A stretch of DNA of 64,000 nt from JAJRPT01 sp965661945. GTDB lineage: Bacteria; Bacteroidota; Ignavibacteria; Kapaibacteriales; UBA2268. Location: contig CBFIFP010000002.1 of NCBI GenBank assembly GCA_965661945.1, forward strand, positions 186,001-250,000, read 5' to 3'. Positions 37,407 through 47,281 of this stretch are shown piece by piece. Under the pieces are notes generated by a model. The model made no database searches. It had not been told where the DNA came from and saw only the letters and a list, made by a program, of their open reading frames with translations. Numbering within the stretch: the first letter of the stretch is position 1; every line of letters starts with the position of its first letter. The position numbers and the translations under genes are program-made.

Positions 37407-37436
37407 GTGTTATTAATAAAATTTTGTTTATTTTTG
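37404..37436 (+). promoter_or_regulatory. Bacteroidota-type promoter for the Crp/Fnr gene
   Basis: TTTG (37404-37407), formed by the tail of the upstream terminator, then 21 bases, then TATTTTTG (37429-37436). Predicted transcription start is about 37443, 22 bases before the ATG. Confidence 0.6.
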
Positions 37437-37464
37437 TGATAATAATAATTAATTATATAATTTA

Positions 37465-38058
37465 ATGATTAAAGATTTTGATATATACTTTCCCAAGATT
37501 CAAAGTTATTTGAATAATGTTTATCAAGTAGATAAAGCTATCCTTTTAAAATATTTTTCATATTGGAATGAAGATACTTACCCTGCAAAAACTATTTTAA
37601 CAGCTGCTGGTGAAACTCAAAAAGATATGTATTTTATTCTTGAAGGTGTTCAAAAATCTTATCAAATTGCTAATTCTAAAGAACATATTATTGAATTCAC
37701 TTACTATCCATCTTTTTCTGGTATTCCAGATTCTTTTTTAACTCAAACTCCATCTAAATACTATTTAGAGACAATAACTAAAACAAGATTACTAAAATTA
37801 TCTTTTGAAAAACATCAAGAATTAATGAAAGAATTTAGAGAAATTGAAACACTTTTTCGTAAGTTGACTGAATGGATTTTATTTTCTATTATTGACAGAC
37901 ATTACGAGCAAATTTCTTTAGATATGAAATCAAGGTTTATTTCTAATCTTAAAAAAAGACCTGAATTATTGAACTTAGTTTCTCAAAAAGACCTTGCCTC
38001 CTATTTGAGTATAGACCCTACAAATTTAAGCAAATTAATTAATTCTGTAAAAATTTGA
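37465..38058 (+). CDS. Crp/Fnr family transcription regulator
   Basis: 197 residues. Residues about 25-130 form a cyclic nucleotide-binding-like beta roll (FILEGVQKSYQIANSKEHIIEFTYYPSFSGIPDSF), the layout of Bacteroidota Crp-type regulators without a clear cAMP ligand set. The C-terminus is a winged helix with recognition helix SQKDLASYLSIDPTNLSKLI. No Fe-S Cys are seen, so it is not an Fnr oxygen sensor. It is 74 bases upstream of an alpha/beta hydrolase gene, a frequent arrangement for this group; regulation of that gene is an inference. Confidence 0.9.
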   Translation: MIKDFDIYFPKIQSYLNNVYQVDKAILLKYFSYWNEDTYPAKTILTAAGETQKDMYFILEGVQKSYQIANSKEHIIEFTYYPSFSGIPDSFLTQTPSKYYLETITKTRLLKLSFEKHQELMKEFREIETLFRKLTEWILFSIIDRHYEQISLDMKSRFISNLKKRPELLNLVSQKDLASYLSIDPTNLSKLINSVKI

Positions 38059-38132
38059 ATCTTGGTTTATACCAATAATTATATTTTATATATCCTTTAA
38101 TTTTGTAAATTATTAAATGCAGGAATAGTAAA

Positions 38133-39002
38133 ATGAATAATTTAGAATTTAATTGGCTCGATAAAATTGAATACCCATTCAAATCAAATTTTTTTCAATC
38201 AACGCAAGGTAAAGTCCATTTTATAGATGAAGGGCAAGGCGAAGTTTTACTATTTTTACATGGCACTCCTGCTTGGTCATTTCTTTATCGAAATTATATA
38301 AAAGAACTATCGAAAACTCATAGATGTATAGCTATCGACCATTTAGGTTTTGGACTATCTGATAAAAATAAAGATTTTGTAGGAACTCCACAAGCACATA
38401 ATAAGATACTTGAAGAGATTATTACATATTTAGATTTAAAAAATATTAATTTAATCGTGCATGATTTTGGCGGAGTTATTGGCTTACCTTATGTGATTAA
38501 TCATCCAGAAAATATAAATAAATTGGTGATATTTAATACTTGGCTTTGGGAAACAAAGTCAAATAAAGATGTTGTAAAAGTAGATAAAATATTAAATAGT
38601 GCATTAGGGAAATTCATGTATTTGAGTATGAATTTCTCGCCAAAAGTATTATTTAAAAAAGCATTCTATGATAAAAACAAACTTTCAAAATCTATTCATA
38701 AACAATATATTCTTCCATTTCCTAATAAAAATTCAAGGTATGGACTTTTAAAAATCGGACAATCTTTGCTTGGGTCATCTGATTGGTATCAAGCAAATTG
38801 GAATAAAATCGACAAAATCAAAGATATAAAAACTTTATTTCTTTGGGGAGTTAAAGATGAATTTATTAAAGTTGACTTTTTAAATAAATGGGAATCAACT
38901 TTTACTAATAAAAAAGTAGTACGCTACGATGCCGGACATTTCGTACAAGAAGAATTTCCAAAAGATACAATTTCTGAAATCAAAGACTTTTTGGAGGAGT
39001 AG
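38133..39002 (+). CDS. Alpha/beta hydrolase, haloalkane dehalogenase-like
   Basis: 289 residues with an alpha/beta-hydrolase fold. The oxyanion loop is HGTPAWSFLYR. The nucleophile position holds Asp111 (VHDFGG), not Ser, as in haloalkane dehalogenases and epoxide hydrolases. The acid is likely in LWGVKDEF and the base is His269 (AGHFVQEE). Classical haloalkane dehalogenases have Trp after the nucleophile to hold the halide; here it is Phe112. So dehalogenation is unproven and epoxide hydrolysis or another reaction is possible. A TAATTTTG box at 38098-38105 may be a -7 element. Confidence 0.85.
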   Translation: MNNLEFNWLDKIEYPFKSNFFQSTQGKVHFIDEGQGEVLLFLHGTPAWSFLYRNYIKELSKTHRCIAIDHLGFGLSDKNKDFVGTPQAHNKILEEIITYLDLKNINLIVHDFGGVIGLPYVINHPENINKLVIFNTWLWETKSNKDVVKVDKILNSALGKFMYLSMNFSPKVLFKKAFYDKNKLSKSIHKQYILPFPNKNSRYGLLKIGQSLLGSSDWYQANWNKIDKIKDIKTLFLWGVKDEFIKVDFLNKWESTFTNKKVVRYDAGHFVQEEFPKDTISEIKDFLEE

Positions 39003-39059
39003 TTTAAAGTAAAAAACATTTACTTCCTAACTTAAATACAAAGACACAACTAATTAAAT

Positions 39060-39287
39060 TTATTCGAGTTTACTTAATTTATATTGACCTAAATCAAAAT
39101 TAGATTTAATTACAAACTCATTAGCTTTATCCATAAATTTCTTTTTGACTGGTATTTTAATTAAATATTCTTGAATTAATGGAAATTTATCTAAATTTTT
39201 TAATGAATTAACACTTATTGTAATTTTACGAGAAAAAAATTTCTTTTCAAATTCTATATCTTCTATTTGATTAAATGTAATTTTTAT
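39060..39287 (-). pseudogene. Coding remnant without a start codon
   Basis: An open frame of 75 codons with an upstream in-frame stop at 39288-39290 and no start codon at its 5' end. The only internal ATG leaves about 25 codons. It reads ITFNQIEDIEFEKKF, then KNLDKFPLIQEYLIKI and ends DLGQYKLSKLE. The composition looks like protein sequence rather than random AT-rich DNA, so it may be the tail of a lost gene. It lies in the otherwise empty stretch 39003-39349; no other feature is seen there. Confidence 0.4.
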
Positions 39288-39349
39288 TTATAGAACTATT
39301 TTAGGTCGATTATTTTAAAAATTTATTATCTTAAATGTAGTTTTACATT

Positions 39350-40480
39350 TTAATTCACCTTTTCCCACCAATTTGTAAACACTTGATTAGAATCAGTTAG
39401 TTTTACAACTTCTCCAATTATTGGAGTAATCAAAGAAATATCAGTATCTTTATTGAACTCAGTAACTTTTATTAATGGCTCGTCCCAAGGATGATTACCT
39501 AAAACAAATTTAGAAGAATGAACTGGAAATAATCTCTTTGTTTTCAAATCTTTACCTGCTTGAATAACCTCATCTGGCAAAGTATGTATATATTTCCACG
39601 CCAAATCATACTGCCCATTTTCAATAATTGAAATATCAATTGGACCATACTTATCCCCGATTTCTGCAAAGTGTTTGTCATACCCACTATCACCACCAAT
39701 ATATATTTTCATACTCGGAGATTCTAATAAATATGAAGCCCAAAGTGTATTATTTCGAGAAAATCCTCTTCCTGAAAAATGCCTTGCTGTTAGTACATGA
39801 GCAGTAAAGCCATTTGCAATTTCTACATCTTCATTCCAATTCTTTTCAAGGATTTGCGACTTATCATAACCCCAAAGTTCAAAATGAGATCCAACACCTA
39901 ATCCACAGATTACTTTGCTAATCTTATTTCTAAATTTAGTGATTGTTTCATAATCCAAATGGTCATAATGGTCATGCGATATAAACAGATAATCAATATT
40001 TGGAAAATCATCAACTGTATAAATATCAGTTCCTTTGAATGATTTAGTTGTGCCTGGGATAGGGGAGGCACTACCACTAAAAACTGGGTCAACCAATATT
40101 CTAATACTATCTAATTGAATATAATAAGAGGAATGACCAAACCATATCATAATATTTTCTTCAATTGGAATATCTTTTATGTTAGTCTTAATAGAGGGAA
40201 TAGCTTCTTCAGGTTTTTGTCTTGGATATTTTGTAAATATAAAATTATACATAATCCCAGTCATAGTATAACCTTCTGCTAAATCTGGAGTATAAGAAAT
40301 ATTCTGAAACTTTCCGTCTTTAAAATTCTCAAGATTTTGATATAACTTGATTTTTTCATTATTAGGAGAATCTCCAAATTTATCTTGTTTCATAAAAAGA
40401 TAAGTAGTAATTAGTAATAATACTATGATGATAGAAGTAATAATCATAAACCACTTTAATAGTTTGGAAAATAATTTCAT
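39350..40480 (-). CDS. NAPE-PLD-like metallo-beta-lactamase fold hydrolase
   Basis: 376 residues. One N-terminal helix (about 8-30) anchors it, probably facing the periplasm. The zinc-binding motif HDHYDHLD (His169, His171, Asp173, His174) is intact, and later metal ligands lie in ARHFSGRGF and YIGGDSGYD. The segment WFGHSSYYIQLDSIRILVDPVFSG matches the family of N-acylphosphatidylethanolamine-type phospholipase D and UlaG-like lactonases. The substrate is unknown. It ends facing the hydrolase gene and starts divergently from the decayed transporter. Confidence 0.88.
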   Translation of the reverse strand: MKLFSKLLKWFMIITSIIIVLLLITTYLFMKQDKFGDSPNNEKIKLYQNLENFKDGKFQNISYTPDLAEGYTMTGIMYNFIFTKYPRQKPEEAIPSIKTNIKDIPIEENIMIWFGHSSYYIQLDSIRILVDPVFSGSASPIPGTTKSFKGTDIYTVDDFPNIDYLFISHDHYDHLDYETITKFRNKISKVICGLGVGSHFELWGYDKSQILEKNWNEDVEIANGFTAHVLTARHFSGRGFSRNNTLWASYLLESPSMKIYIGGDSGYDKHFAEIGDKYGPIDISIIENGQYDLAWKYIHTLPDEVIQAGKDLKTKRLFPVHSSKFVLGNHPWDEPLIKVTEFNKDTDISLITPIIGEVVKLTDSNQVFTNWWEKVN

Positions 40481-40653
40481 TATAAAATATTAAATATAAA
40501 AAAAATAATAACGTATTAATAATCATAAAGTTGTAAATATAGTAAAAAAATATAATATGAATATATTTACAATATATTTAACAATTTTAAAATATTTTTT
40601 GTAATTTTAATTTTATTTTTATTCGAATTTAATTAAAATGCTAATAGAAATTT

Positions 40654-41738
40654 TTGGGCACATTGCAAATTTTTTATATGGGTATTAATCTTGGTGCTAT
40701 GTTTTCCCCTTTGGTAGCTGGTGGTCTTGGTGATACTGGAAATCCAGGTGATTTTAAATGGGGATTTTTAGCTGCTTGTATTGGGATGATAATTGGAACT
40801 TTAATATTTGAATTTTTTAAAATAAACACGTTGTTGATTCTAATGGTATAGCTCTTGGCACAAAACCACTCAAAAAATTAGACAATGACCCAACAAAAGC
40901 TGTATTCAGTCCAATGGATTTTGCAAAATTAGTTTCACTTTTCGGTATAGCATTCGCTTTATTCTTTTATATTGTTGACTTTGACTTTATTGGTTCAATG
41001 ATATTTGCGGCAATAGTTGCAGCTCCCATACATTTTCTTACTGATAAAACAATCAACAAAGAAGAAAAAGAAAGAATCATGGCTATATTTATTATGGCAT
41101 TTTCCGTAATATTTTTCTGGGCTGCATTTGAACAGGCAGGAGCATCTTTAACTTTCTTTGCCGAATAGCAAACCGATAGATTCCTATTTAGCTGGGAAGT
41201 TCCTGCTTCATATTTTCAAACTGTAAATGCTGCATTTATCGTGATTTTTGCTCCTTTGTTTGTTATTTTATGGGGTTTTCTTGGTAAAAAAAATAAAGAG
41301 CCAAATTCACCATTGAAAATGTCTATGGGTCTGATATTACTTTCATTCGGATATTTAATAATTGCCTTTGGTGTAAAAGATGTTGACCCTACTGTTAAAG
41401 TAAGTATGATGTGGCTTATTACAATGTATTTAATGCACACTTGGGGTGAATTAGCACTTTCACCGATTGGTCTTGCTATGGTAAATAAACTTTCACCCGT
41501 GCATTTATCTTCACTATTAATGGGCGTTTGGTTCTTAGCTATTTCAGCTGCTAACAAATTTGCAGGTACTTTATCTACATTTTATCCTGAGCCAGGAAAC
41601 CCAAAAGTCTTTATGGGCTTTGATGTAGTTAGTCTTTATGATTTCTTTATGTTATTCTTTTTCTTGTCTTTTGCTTCTGGTGTTATTCTATTTTTTATTA
41701 ATAGTTATCTATTAAAAATTATGCACGGAAAAAGATAA
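40654..41738 (+). pseudogene. POT/PTR family peptide transporter, 5'-truncated, frameshifted and stopped
   Basis: Homology to proton-coupled oligopeptide transporters starts abruptly near 40666 with IFYMGINLGAMFSP, so about the first 140 residues and four helices are missing. The frame changes near 40817-40826: adding one A to the AAAA run gives FKNKHVVDSNG, the expected continuation. A TAG at 41166-41168 interrupts LTFFAE/QTDRFLFSW, and the same frame continues (41169 to 41738) to a normal C-terminus. Three independent lesions make this a clear pseudogene. The 173 bases between it and the MBL gene hold no other gene. Confidence 0.9.
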
Positions 41739-41758
41739 ATTAAAATAAAATCTTCTTC

Positions 41759-41788
41759 AAAGGGCTGTTTTTTTAACAGCCCTTTTTT
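41759..41788 (+). terminator. Rho-independent terminator after the POT remnant
   Basis: Stem AGGGCTGTT / AACAGCCCT with a T5 loop and a T tract; the hairpin is better preserved than the gene. Confidence 0.9.
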
Positions 41789-41923
41789 AAACTAAAATTA
41801 AAACTATTTACTTTATCAAAATAAACTTATATCTTACTTATTAAAAAAATATTTATAGTCTTTTCAAAAAAATATTAAAATATATATAATCATAAACCAC
41901 TTTATAAATTTTGTAAATATTAT

Positions 41924-44908
41924 CTATTTCACAAGTATAAATTTCTTTGTATAAACTATTTCATTGCTTGTTATTTTACAATAATAAACACCAGCAGATA
42001 AAGATGTTACATTTAATTTATTATTATCATATATTTTTATATTCATCCTTTCTCCGTAAATAGAATAAATATTAACTAGACTATTATATGGTAAATTAAT
42101 TAAACTAATTTCATCAGTTGCAGGGTTAGGTGTTAATTGTACATTTTTTACTAATTCTAAATTATGAACACTTGATATTGCAAACGATGTTTCAATTTCT
42201 ATATCATTTACCCATTTGTTTTTTAATATTAAATTACATTTCGGATTTTGATTTGAACTTCTTTTGTAATTTAATACTAAGTCATAATTAGAGTTTTGGT
42301 TAACAATAAAAGTATCTGCTTCTAAAAATAAATCCGAACATGATTTTCCATTTAAGTTTGTATTAAATATTAAATCAATATTGCTATTATTTTCAATTTT
42401 AATGGTTTGAAAAGATTCAGAATCAATCTCAGAATTATCAAAAAATACTCCAAGCGGGTATTGAATATTTGTAAAAACGACAAAGCCATTTAATCTCAAT
42501 ATTTCATTTTTTTCGGAATTACTATTAATTACTAATTCAGATTCTTTTAATCCTTCAGATTTACCTAAAAAATTAATATTTAAATTTAATGTTTCGTTTG
42601 TTTTCAAAGTTATCGGGAATTTTAAATCATTTAATGTAAAACAATCTTTATCTTTTCCATTCAAATCAATAGAATTTATTATTAAATCGGATTCCCCTAT
42701 ATTTTTAATTATATTTTCAAATAGGTTAGAATTAAATTTATCAATTGAAATTGAATCACAACTAATGAGTGGTTTTGATAAAACTAATTTTGCTTCACTA
42801 ATACTTTTCCTAACATTAACTTTAAATTCTTTACTAATTACTGCTCCACACTCATTTGACACTGAACAATAATAATAGCCACTATCAATTAGACTTAATT
42901 TAGAAATTCTTAAAAAAGCTTCATCATTTTCTTTAATTATTTCATTGTCTTTATACCATGAATATTTTAAATTTTCTCCAAGTGCTATAATTTCTAAATA
43001 AAGGCTATCATTCTCAAAAAAAGTTAGATCATTTATTTCTAATAATATTTCAGGTGATTTAATTATTTTTAATTCAATTCTTTCAGTTGAAATAGAATTG
43101 CCACACGAATCAGTGATATCACAGAAATAATCGCCTTCATCATTATTACTTAAGTTATTGATTATTAAAACTGATTTATTCTCACCTATCAAATCATTAT
43201 TACCTTTTCTCCATTGATAACTTAAAACATTACCATCTGCAATAAGTGATAATTCAATATTACTTCCTTCGCATATTGTACTATCCTTTGATTGGCTGAT
43301 AATACTTACTTTTTTAATTACATCTATTTTAATAATTTCAGACTTAAGAATATTCCCGCAAGAGTCTTTGATTTCGCAACTATACTTGCCAATGTCCTTA
43401 GCAGATACCAGCGGCAAAATCAAAATTGAATTATTTTTGCCTAATAAGTTTGATGATTCCTTTTTCCATTGATATGTTAGTTTATTTCCAGTGGCACTTA
43501 CTTTTAATTCAGCTTCTTCTCCTTCACAAAGTAATAAATCATCAGAGGTAGTTATAATTTTAAGTTTTTCGATTACATTTAAAATTGAAGAATTTGAACT
43601 TATAGATTTTCCACAGGAATTAGAAATTTCAACATTATAAGTTCCAGAATTACTTAAATTAACGTCATCAATAATATAAATATTACTATTAGGAGAATTT
43701 GATATTAATATATTATTATGATACCATTTATAATTAAAATCATCACCATCAGTTGTTACTGAAAAAGTCACTGATTCATTTTCACATGCAGTTTTGTTTT
43801 GTAAATCATTGGATATAATTGGAGAATTACAATCAAAGATATTTTCATAATTATCAGCATATTCATAACTGTTTGCGCAAGTTGACATAGAATCCCAGTT
43901 AATTGACCAAGTCATCATTTTTGTTAAATTTTTATATCCATTTATTGAATCTAAACTATATGACCCAACTTTTGGTCCATTTCCTATTAAATATTGCATT
44001 GCTTTTTTCACATTTGATGTATCTACAAATCCTCCACCAGCAGCAGATGAACAAGCAGGAAGGCCAACTGCAATTTTGTGTGAAGGCAATCCTGTAAACC
44101 AACCTCCTGCTGTATTAAATCCATGTATCACAGCCTCGGTCATTGCTACAATAAAGTCTGAGTTCCCCTGCTCGTATATATTATTGTCTATTCCATACAT
44201 AGAACCGCTATTATATAACTGGACTTGAAGCACATCAATAGAGTCTCGAAGAGCATGAATAATAGGTAAATATCCACCCCATATACTACCAAAACCAGAC
44301 TGTCCACCTTGAACATAAGCAGTTTCAGGCGCCATAGTCAATAGCATTTTTTTAGAATATTTCGTTCTATAATTAGACATAATACTCTTAACTGCATTAA
44401 TTAAATTAATCATAGATTGATTATTAGGGCTTACTATAGTACTTCCACTTGTAATTATAATAGAATTTCCATGTTCTATATCTATATCAATCCCGTCAAA
44501 ACCATAAGTTTCAATTATGTTATTCATAGAAGTAACAAAATTATCAAATTGAGCATTGTCTTTAATGTCTATATATGCAGTCGCACCACCAACACTAATC
44601 AATACTTTTTTTCCTTTACTTTGTAATAATTGAATTTGTGAAATCAATTCACTTTTAGAAACTATTTCAGGAATAAAATTCATAGTCATATCTGTGTTAG
44701 AAGTTGGCAAAGCAAAAGCAACTTCAATCACATTATATCTTGGATCTATTTTATCTAATAAAATATATTTTGCATCAGTAGAATTCCAGTTGTGCCAATA
44801 GCCAATCAATGCATTTTTAGGCATTTGAGATATTAACTTCGGACTAAGTATAAGCAATAATATAATTGCAAGGTATTTTAAATAATTTGATAAATTTGCA
44901 CTCGACAT
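41924..44908 (-). CDS. GH18 chitinase with Ig-like domains and T9SS sorting domain
   Basis: 994 residues. A signal peptide covers residues 1-28. The GH18 barrel spans about 32-365, with SVGGA near residue 105 and the catalytic DxxDxDxE as FDGIDIDIEHG (Glu145 is the acid). Four Ig-like domains of about 85 residues follow (about 370-705), each with a CENE/CEGE start and a SYQWKKE/YKWYHN Trp strand, then beta domains with conserved Cys (705-905). The last 80 residues are a T9SS type A domain (LTPNPATDE ... NIYSIYGERMNI ... SAGVYYCKIT ... KKFILVK). It is probably secreted and surface-attached for chitin or related glycan degradation. Confidence 0.93.
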   Translation of the reverse strand: MSSANLSNYLKYLAIILLLILSPKLISQMPKNALIGYWHNWNSTDAKYILLDKIDPRYNVIEVAFALPTSNTDMTMNFIPEIVSKSELISQIQLLQSKGKKVLISVGGATAYIDIKDNAQFDNFVTSMNNIIETYGFDGIDIDIEHGNSIIITSGSTIVSPNNQSMINLINAVKSIMSNYRTKYSKKMLLTMAPETAYVQGGQSGFGSIWGGYLPIIHALRDSIDVLQVQLYNSGSMYGIDNNIYEQGNSDFIVAMTEAVIHGFNTAGGWFTGLPSHKIAVGLPACSSAAGGGFVDTSNVKKAMQYLIGNGPKVGSYSLDSINGYKNLTKMMTWSINWDSMSTCANSYEYADNYENIFDCNSPIISNDLQNKTACENESVTFSVTTDGDDFNYKWYHNNILISNSPNSNIYIIDDVNLSNSGTYNVEISNSCGKSISSNSSILNVIEKLKIITTSDDLLLCEGEEAELKVSATGNKLTYQWKKESSNLLGKNNSILILPLVSAKDIGKYSCEIKDSCGNILKSEIIKIDVIKKVSIISQSKDSTICEGSNIELSLIADGNVLSYQWRKGNNDLIGENKSVLIINNLSNNDEGDYFCDITDSCGNSISTERIELKIIKSPEILLEINDLTFFENDSLYLEIIALGENLKYSWYKDNEIIKENDEAFLRISKLSLIDSGYYYCSVSNECGAVISKEFKVNVRKSISEAKLVLSKPLISCDSISIDKFNSNLFENIIKNIGESDLIINSIDLNGKDKDCFTLNDLKFPITLKTNETLNLNINFLGKSEGLKESELVINSNSEKNEILRLNGFVVFTNIQYPLGVFFDNSEIDSESFQTIKIENNSNIDLIFNTNLNGKSCSDLFLEADTFIVNQNSNYDLVLNYKRSSNQNPKCNLILKNKWVNDIEIETSFAISSVHNLELVKNVQLTPNPATDEISLINLPYNSLVNIYSIYGERMNIKIYDNNKLNVTSLSAGVYYCKITSNEIVYTKKFILVK

Positions 44909-44940
44909 AATAAAACTCGAAAGAATATTAAAACATTTAT

Positions 44941-44982
44941 TTTTTACAAAAATAAAATTTATTTTTACAAAAATAAAATTTA
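44941..44982 (-). repeat. Perfect 21-bp tandem duplication upstream of the chitinase gene
   Basis: Two contiguous copies of a 21-bp unit. Each contains, on the minus strand, a TATTTTTG -7-like element (complement of 44947-44954 and 44968-44975), so the duplication may double the chitinase promoter element. A -33 match at the right distance is not clear. Confidence 0.85.
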
Positions 44983-45183
44983 TTTTCTAATTAATAATTA
45001 ACATTTTGCAATTTAAACAATATATCTTGATTTTTGTTATAATTTTATATTTTACACATTGAATTAGAATAAATATATAAATACTAAAAATTAGTTGTTT
45101 AAACTTTTTTAATTCAAAAAATAATCTTATTTTTGTATTCTTTTATTGATAAATTTTAAAAACTTAAAATATGAGGTCTGTTG

Positions 45184-47256
45184 ATGGCAGCTGAAAAAGC
45201 TAAAAAAGGAACTAAAGGAAGACCCGCTTCTGGTAACCCTCATTCAAAACTTAACCTTACGAAAGACGATTTAATTAAAGCACTTAGATTTATGATGTTG
45301 GCAAGGCACTCCGATGAAAAACACTTAACTCTTGTAAAGCAAGGTAAGTCATTCTTTCATATTGGATGTTCTGGTCACGAATGTATTCAAGTAGCAGTTG
45401 CTTCAAATATGGAAAAAAAGGATTGGGCATGGACATATTATAGAGACATGGCGTTGGCTTATACGAAAGGAATGACTACTAAGGATTATTTTTTATTAGC
45501 ATTTGGAAAAAAAGATTGTAAAGCAGCCGGTGGAAGACAAATGCCTGGACATTATGGTCACCCTGACCACAGAATGCCTACGCAATCATCTCCAACAGGT
45601 ACTCAATTCTTATCTGCAGTTGGTACTGCTCTTGCTTCCCGAAAATCTGGTTTAGATGAATTTACCTATGTTGCTTCTGGAGAAGGAACTACTTCACAAG
45701 GTGAATTCTACGAAGCAGTAAACTGGGCACATAGAGAAAAATTACCAGTTTTATTTTGTATCCAAGATAATAAATATGCAATATCTGTAAAAAGAGAAGA
45801 CCAAGGAATGGGTGGAACTGTTTCTGACTTATTTGCTGGGTATGATAATTTGCTTAAGATTCATGTTGATGGAACAGATTATTTCAAATCAAATGAAGCA
45901 GTTAGACAAGCAATTGACCACATGCGTTCTGGCAGAGGTCCTGTTCTTATTCATGCTGATGTAGAAAGATTACTACCTCACTCATCTTCTGACGACCAAA
46001 GAAAGTACCGTGATTTAGATTCACTTGAAAAAGCTAAAAATGAAAAAGATTGTATTGCAATTTTATCTGATTATTTAATCAAACAAAAACTATCTACTTT
46101 AAATGAAATTGAAGAACTTAGAAAAGGTGTAATTCAAGAATTAAATGACTCAGCAGATTGGGCATGGGAACAAGAAGACCCTACTGCTGAAGACTCTACT
46201 AAACAAAATTTCGCTGACCCAAGCACAAGAAATTTAGATTACGCTACCTCCGACCCAACCTCTGGAAACGAAATTGTTATGGTTGATGCTATAAATCATG
46301 CTCTTATGGAAGAGATGAAAAGAAACGAGAAAATGCTTATTTTTGGAGAAGACTTAGAAGACCCTAAAGGCGGAGTGTTTACTGCAACTCGTGGTTTATC
46401 TGATGCTTATGGTAAAGGTAGAGTGTTTAACTCTCCTCTTGCAGAAGCATCTATCGTTGGTGTAGCTTTAGGTCTTGCAATCAATGGATACAAGCCAGTT
46501 ATAGAAATACAATTTGGTGATTACATTTGGCCCGCATTTATGCAATACAAAAATGAAGTATCTGCTATGCGTTTCCGTTCAGATGGTCAATGGTCTGCTC
46601 CAGTTGTAACAAGAGTTGCAGTAGGTGGTTATATACATGGCGGACTTTGTCATTCACAAAATATTGAATCAATATTCTCTCACGTTCCAGGTATTTTAAT
46701 TGCTTACCCTTCTAATGCTATTGATGCTAAAGGACTTTTGAAGACTGCGTGCAGATTGCAAGACCCTGTTCTTTTCTGCGAACACAAAGGTATGTATCGT
46801 CTTCCTTTTGCTAAAGCAATTGAACCAGATGAAAACTTTTTAATACCTTTTGGTAAAGCAAGAAAAGTAAAAGAAGGTGCTAACGCCACAATAGTAACAT
46901 ACGGTATGTGCGTAAAAGATTCTGTAAATGCAGTAAAGAAAATTGAAAAAGAAACTGGAAAAACTGTTGAAATAATTGACTTAAGAACAATTGTTCCTTG
47001 GGATAAAGATATGGTTTTAGAATCAGTTAAGAAAACAGGAAGAGTAATTGTAATCCATGAAGACACTCAAATGAGTTCTGTTTCTGGTGAAATTGCTTCT
47101 ACTATATCAGATGAATCTTTCAAATGGTTAGACGCACCTGTAAAACGTTTAACTGCAAAAGACTCACACATACCATATCATCCAGTATTTGAAAATGATG
47201 TTTTACCAACAGAAGGTAAAATATACGACAAAGTTATGGAATTACTTAATTTCTAA
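45184..47256 (+). CDS. Dehydrogenase E1 component, fused alpha and beta subunits
   Basis: A 690-residue thiamin-diphosphate enzyme from ATG at 45184 (GAGG 7 bases upstream; the in-frame TTG at 45181 is less likely). The alpha half (about 25-330) has the ThDP site GEGTTSQGEFYEAVNWAH ... QDNKYAIS. The beta half (about 365-690) starts VMVDAINHALMEEMKRNEKMLIFGEDLEDPKGGVF. The fusion decarboxylates a 2-oxo acid for a lipoyl-dependent complex. Branched-chain 2-oxoacid and pyruvate are both possible, and the sequence does not decide. No E2 or E3 gene is adjacent, which is unusual. A terminator follows. Confidence 0.93.
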   Translation: MAAEKAKKGTKGRPASGNPHSKLNLTKDDLIKALRFMMLARHSDEKHLTLVKQGKSFFHIGCSGHECIQVAVASNMEKKDWAWTYYRDMALAYTKGMTTKDYFLLAFGKKDCKAAGGRQMPGHYGHPDHRMPTQSSPTGTQFLSAVGTALASRKSGLDEFTYVASGEGTTSQGEFYEAVNWAHREKLPVLFCIQDNKYAISVKREDQGMGGTVSDLFAGYDNLLKIHVDGTDYFKSNEAVRQAIDHMRSGRGPVLIHADVERLLPHSSSDDQRKYRDLDSLEKAKNEKDCIAILSDYLIKQKLSTLNEIEELRKGVIQELNDSADWAWEQEDPTAEDSTKQNFADPSTRNLDYATSDPTSGNEIVMVDAINHALMEEMKRNEKMLIFGEDLEDPKGGVFTATRGLSDAYGKGRVFNSPLAEASIVGVALGLAINGYKPVIEIQFGDYIWPAFMQYKNEVSAMRFRSDGQWSAPVVTRVAVGGYIHGGLCHSQNIESIFSHVPGILIAYPSNAIDAKGLLKTACRLQDPVLFCEHKGMYRLPFAKAIEPDENFLIPFGKARKVKEGANATIVTYGMCVKDSVNAVKKIEKETGKTVEIIDLRTIVPWDKDMVLESVKKTGRVIVIHEDTQMSSVSGEIASTISDESFKWLDAPVKRLTAKDSHIPYHPVFENDVLPTEGKIYDKVMELLNF

Positions 47257-47281
47257 TTTTATTAAAATAATTTTATTTTTC

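Noticed and set aside
38133..39002. Firm naming as a haloalkane dehalogenase
   Set aside because: The halide-binding Trp after the nucleophile is missing, so only the wider alpha/beta-hydrolase class is supported.
40481..40660. Insertion sequence as cause of the POT truncation
   Set aside because: No transposase fragment, terminal inverted repeats or target duplication is visible in this 180-base AT-rich stretch.
15494..41168. Reassignment of TAG to an amino acid, suggested by three in-frame TAG codons
   Set aside because: TAG is used as an ordinary stop elsewhere with correct downstream genes: subunit I (702-704, overlapping the next start), pheS (51872-51874) and the gene ending at 53102. 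One further in-frame stop is TAA. Point lesions explain all of them.
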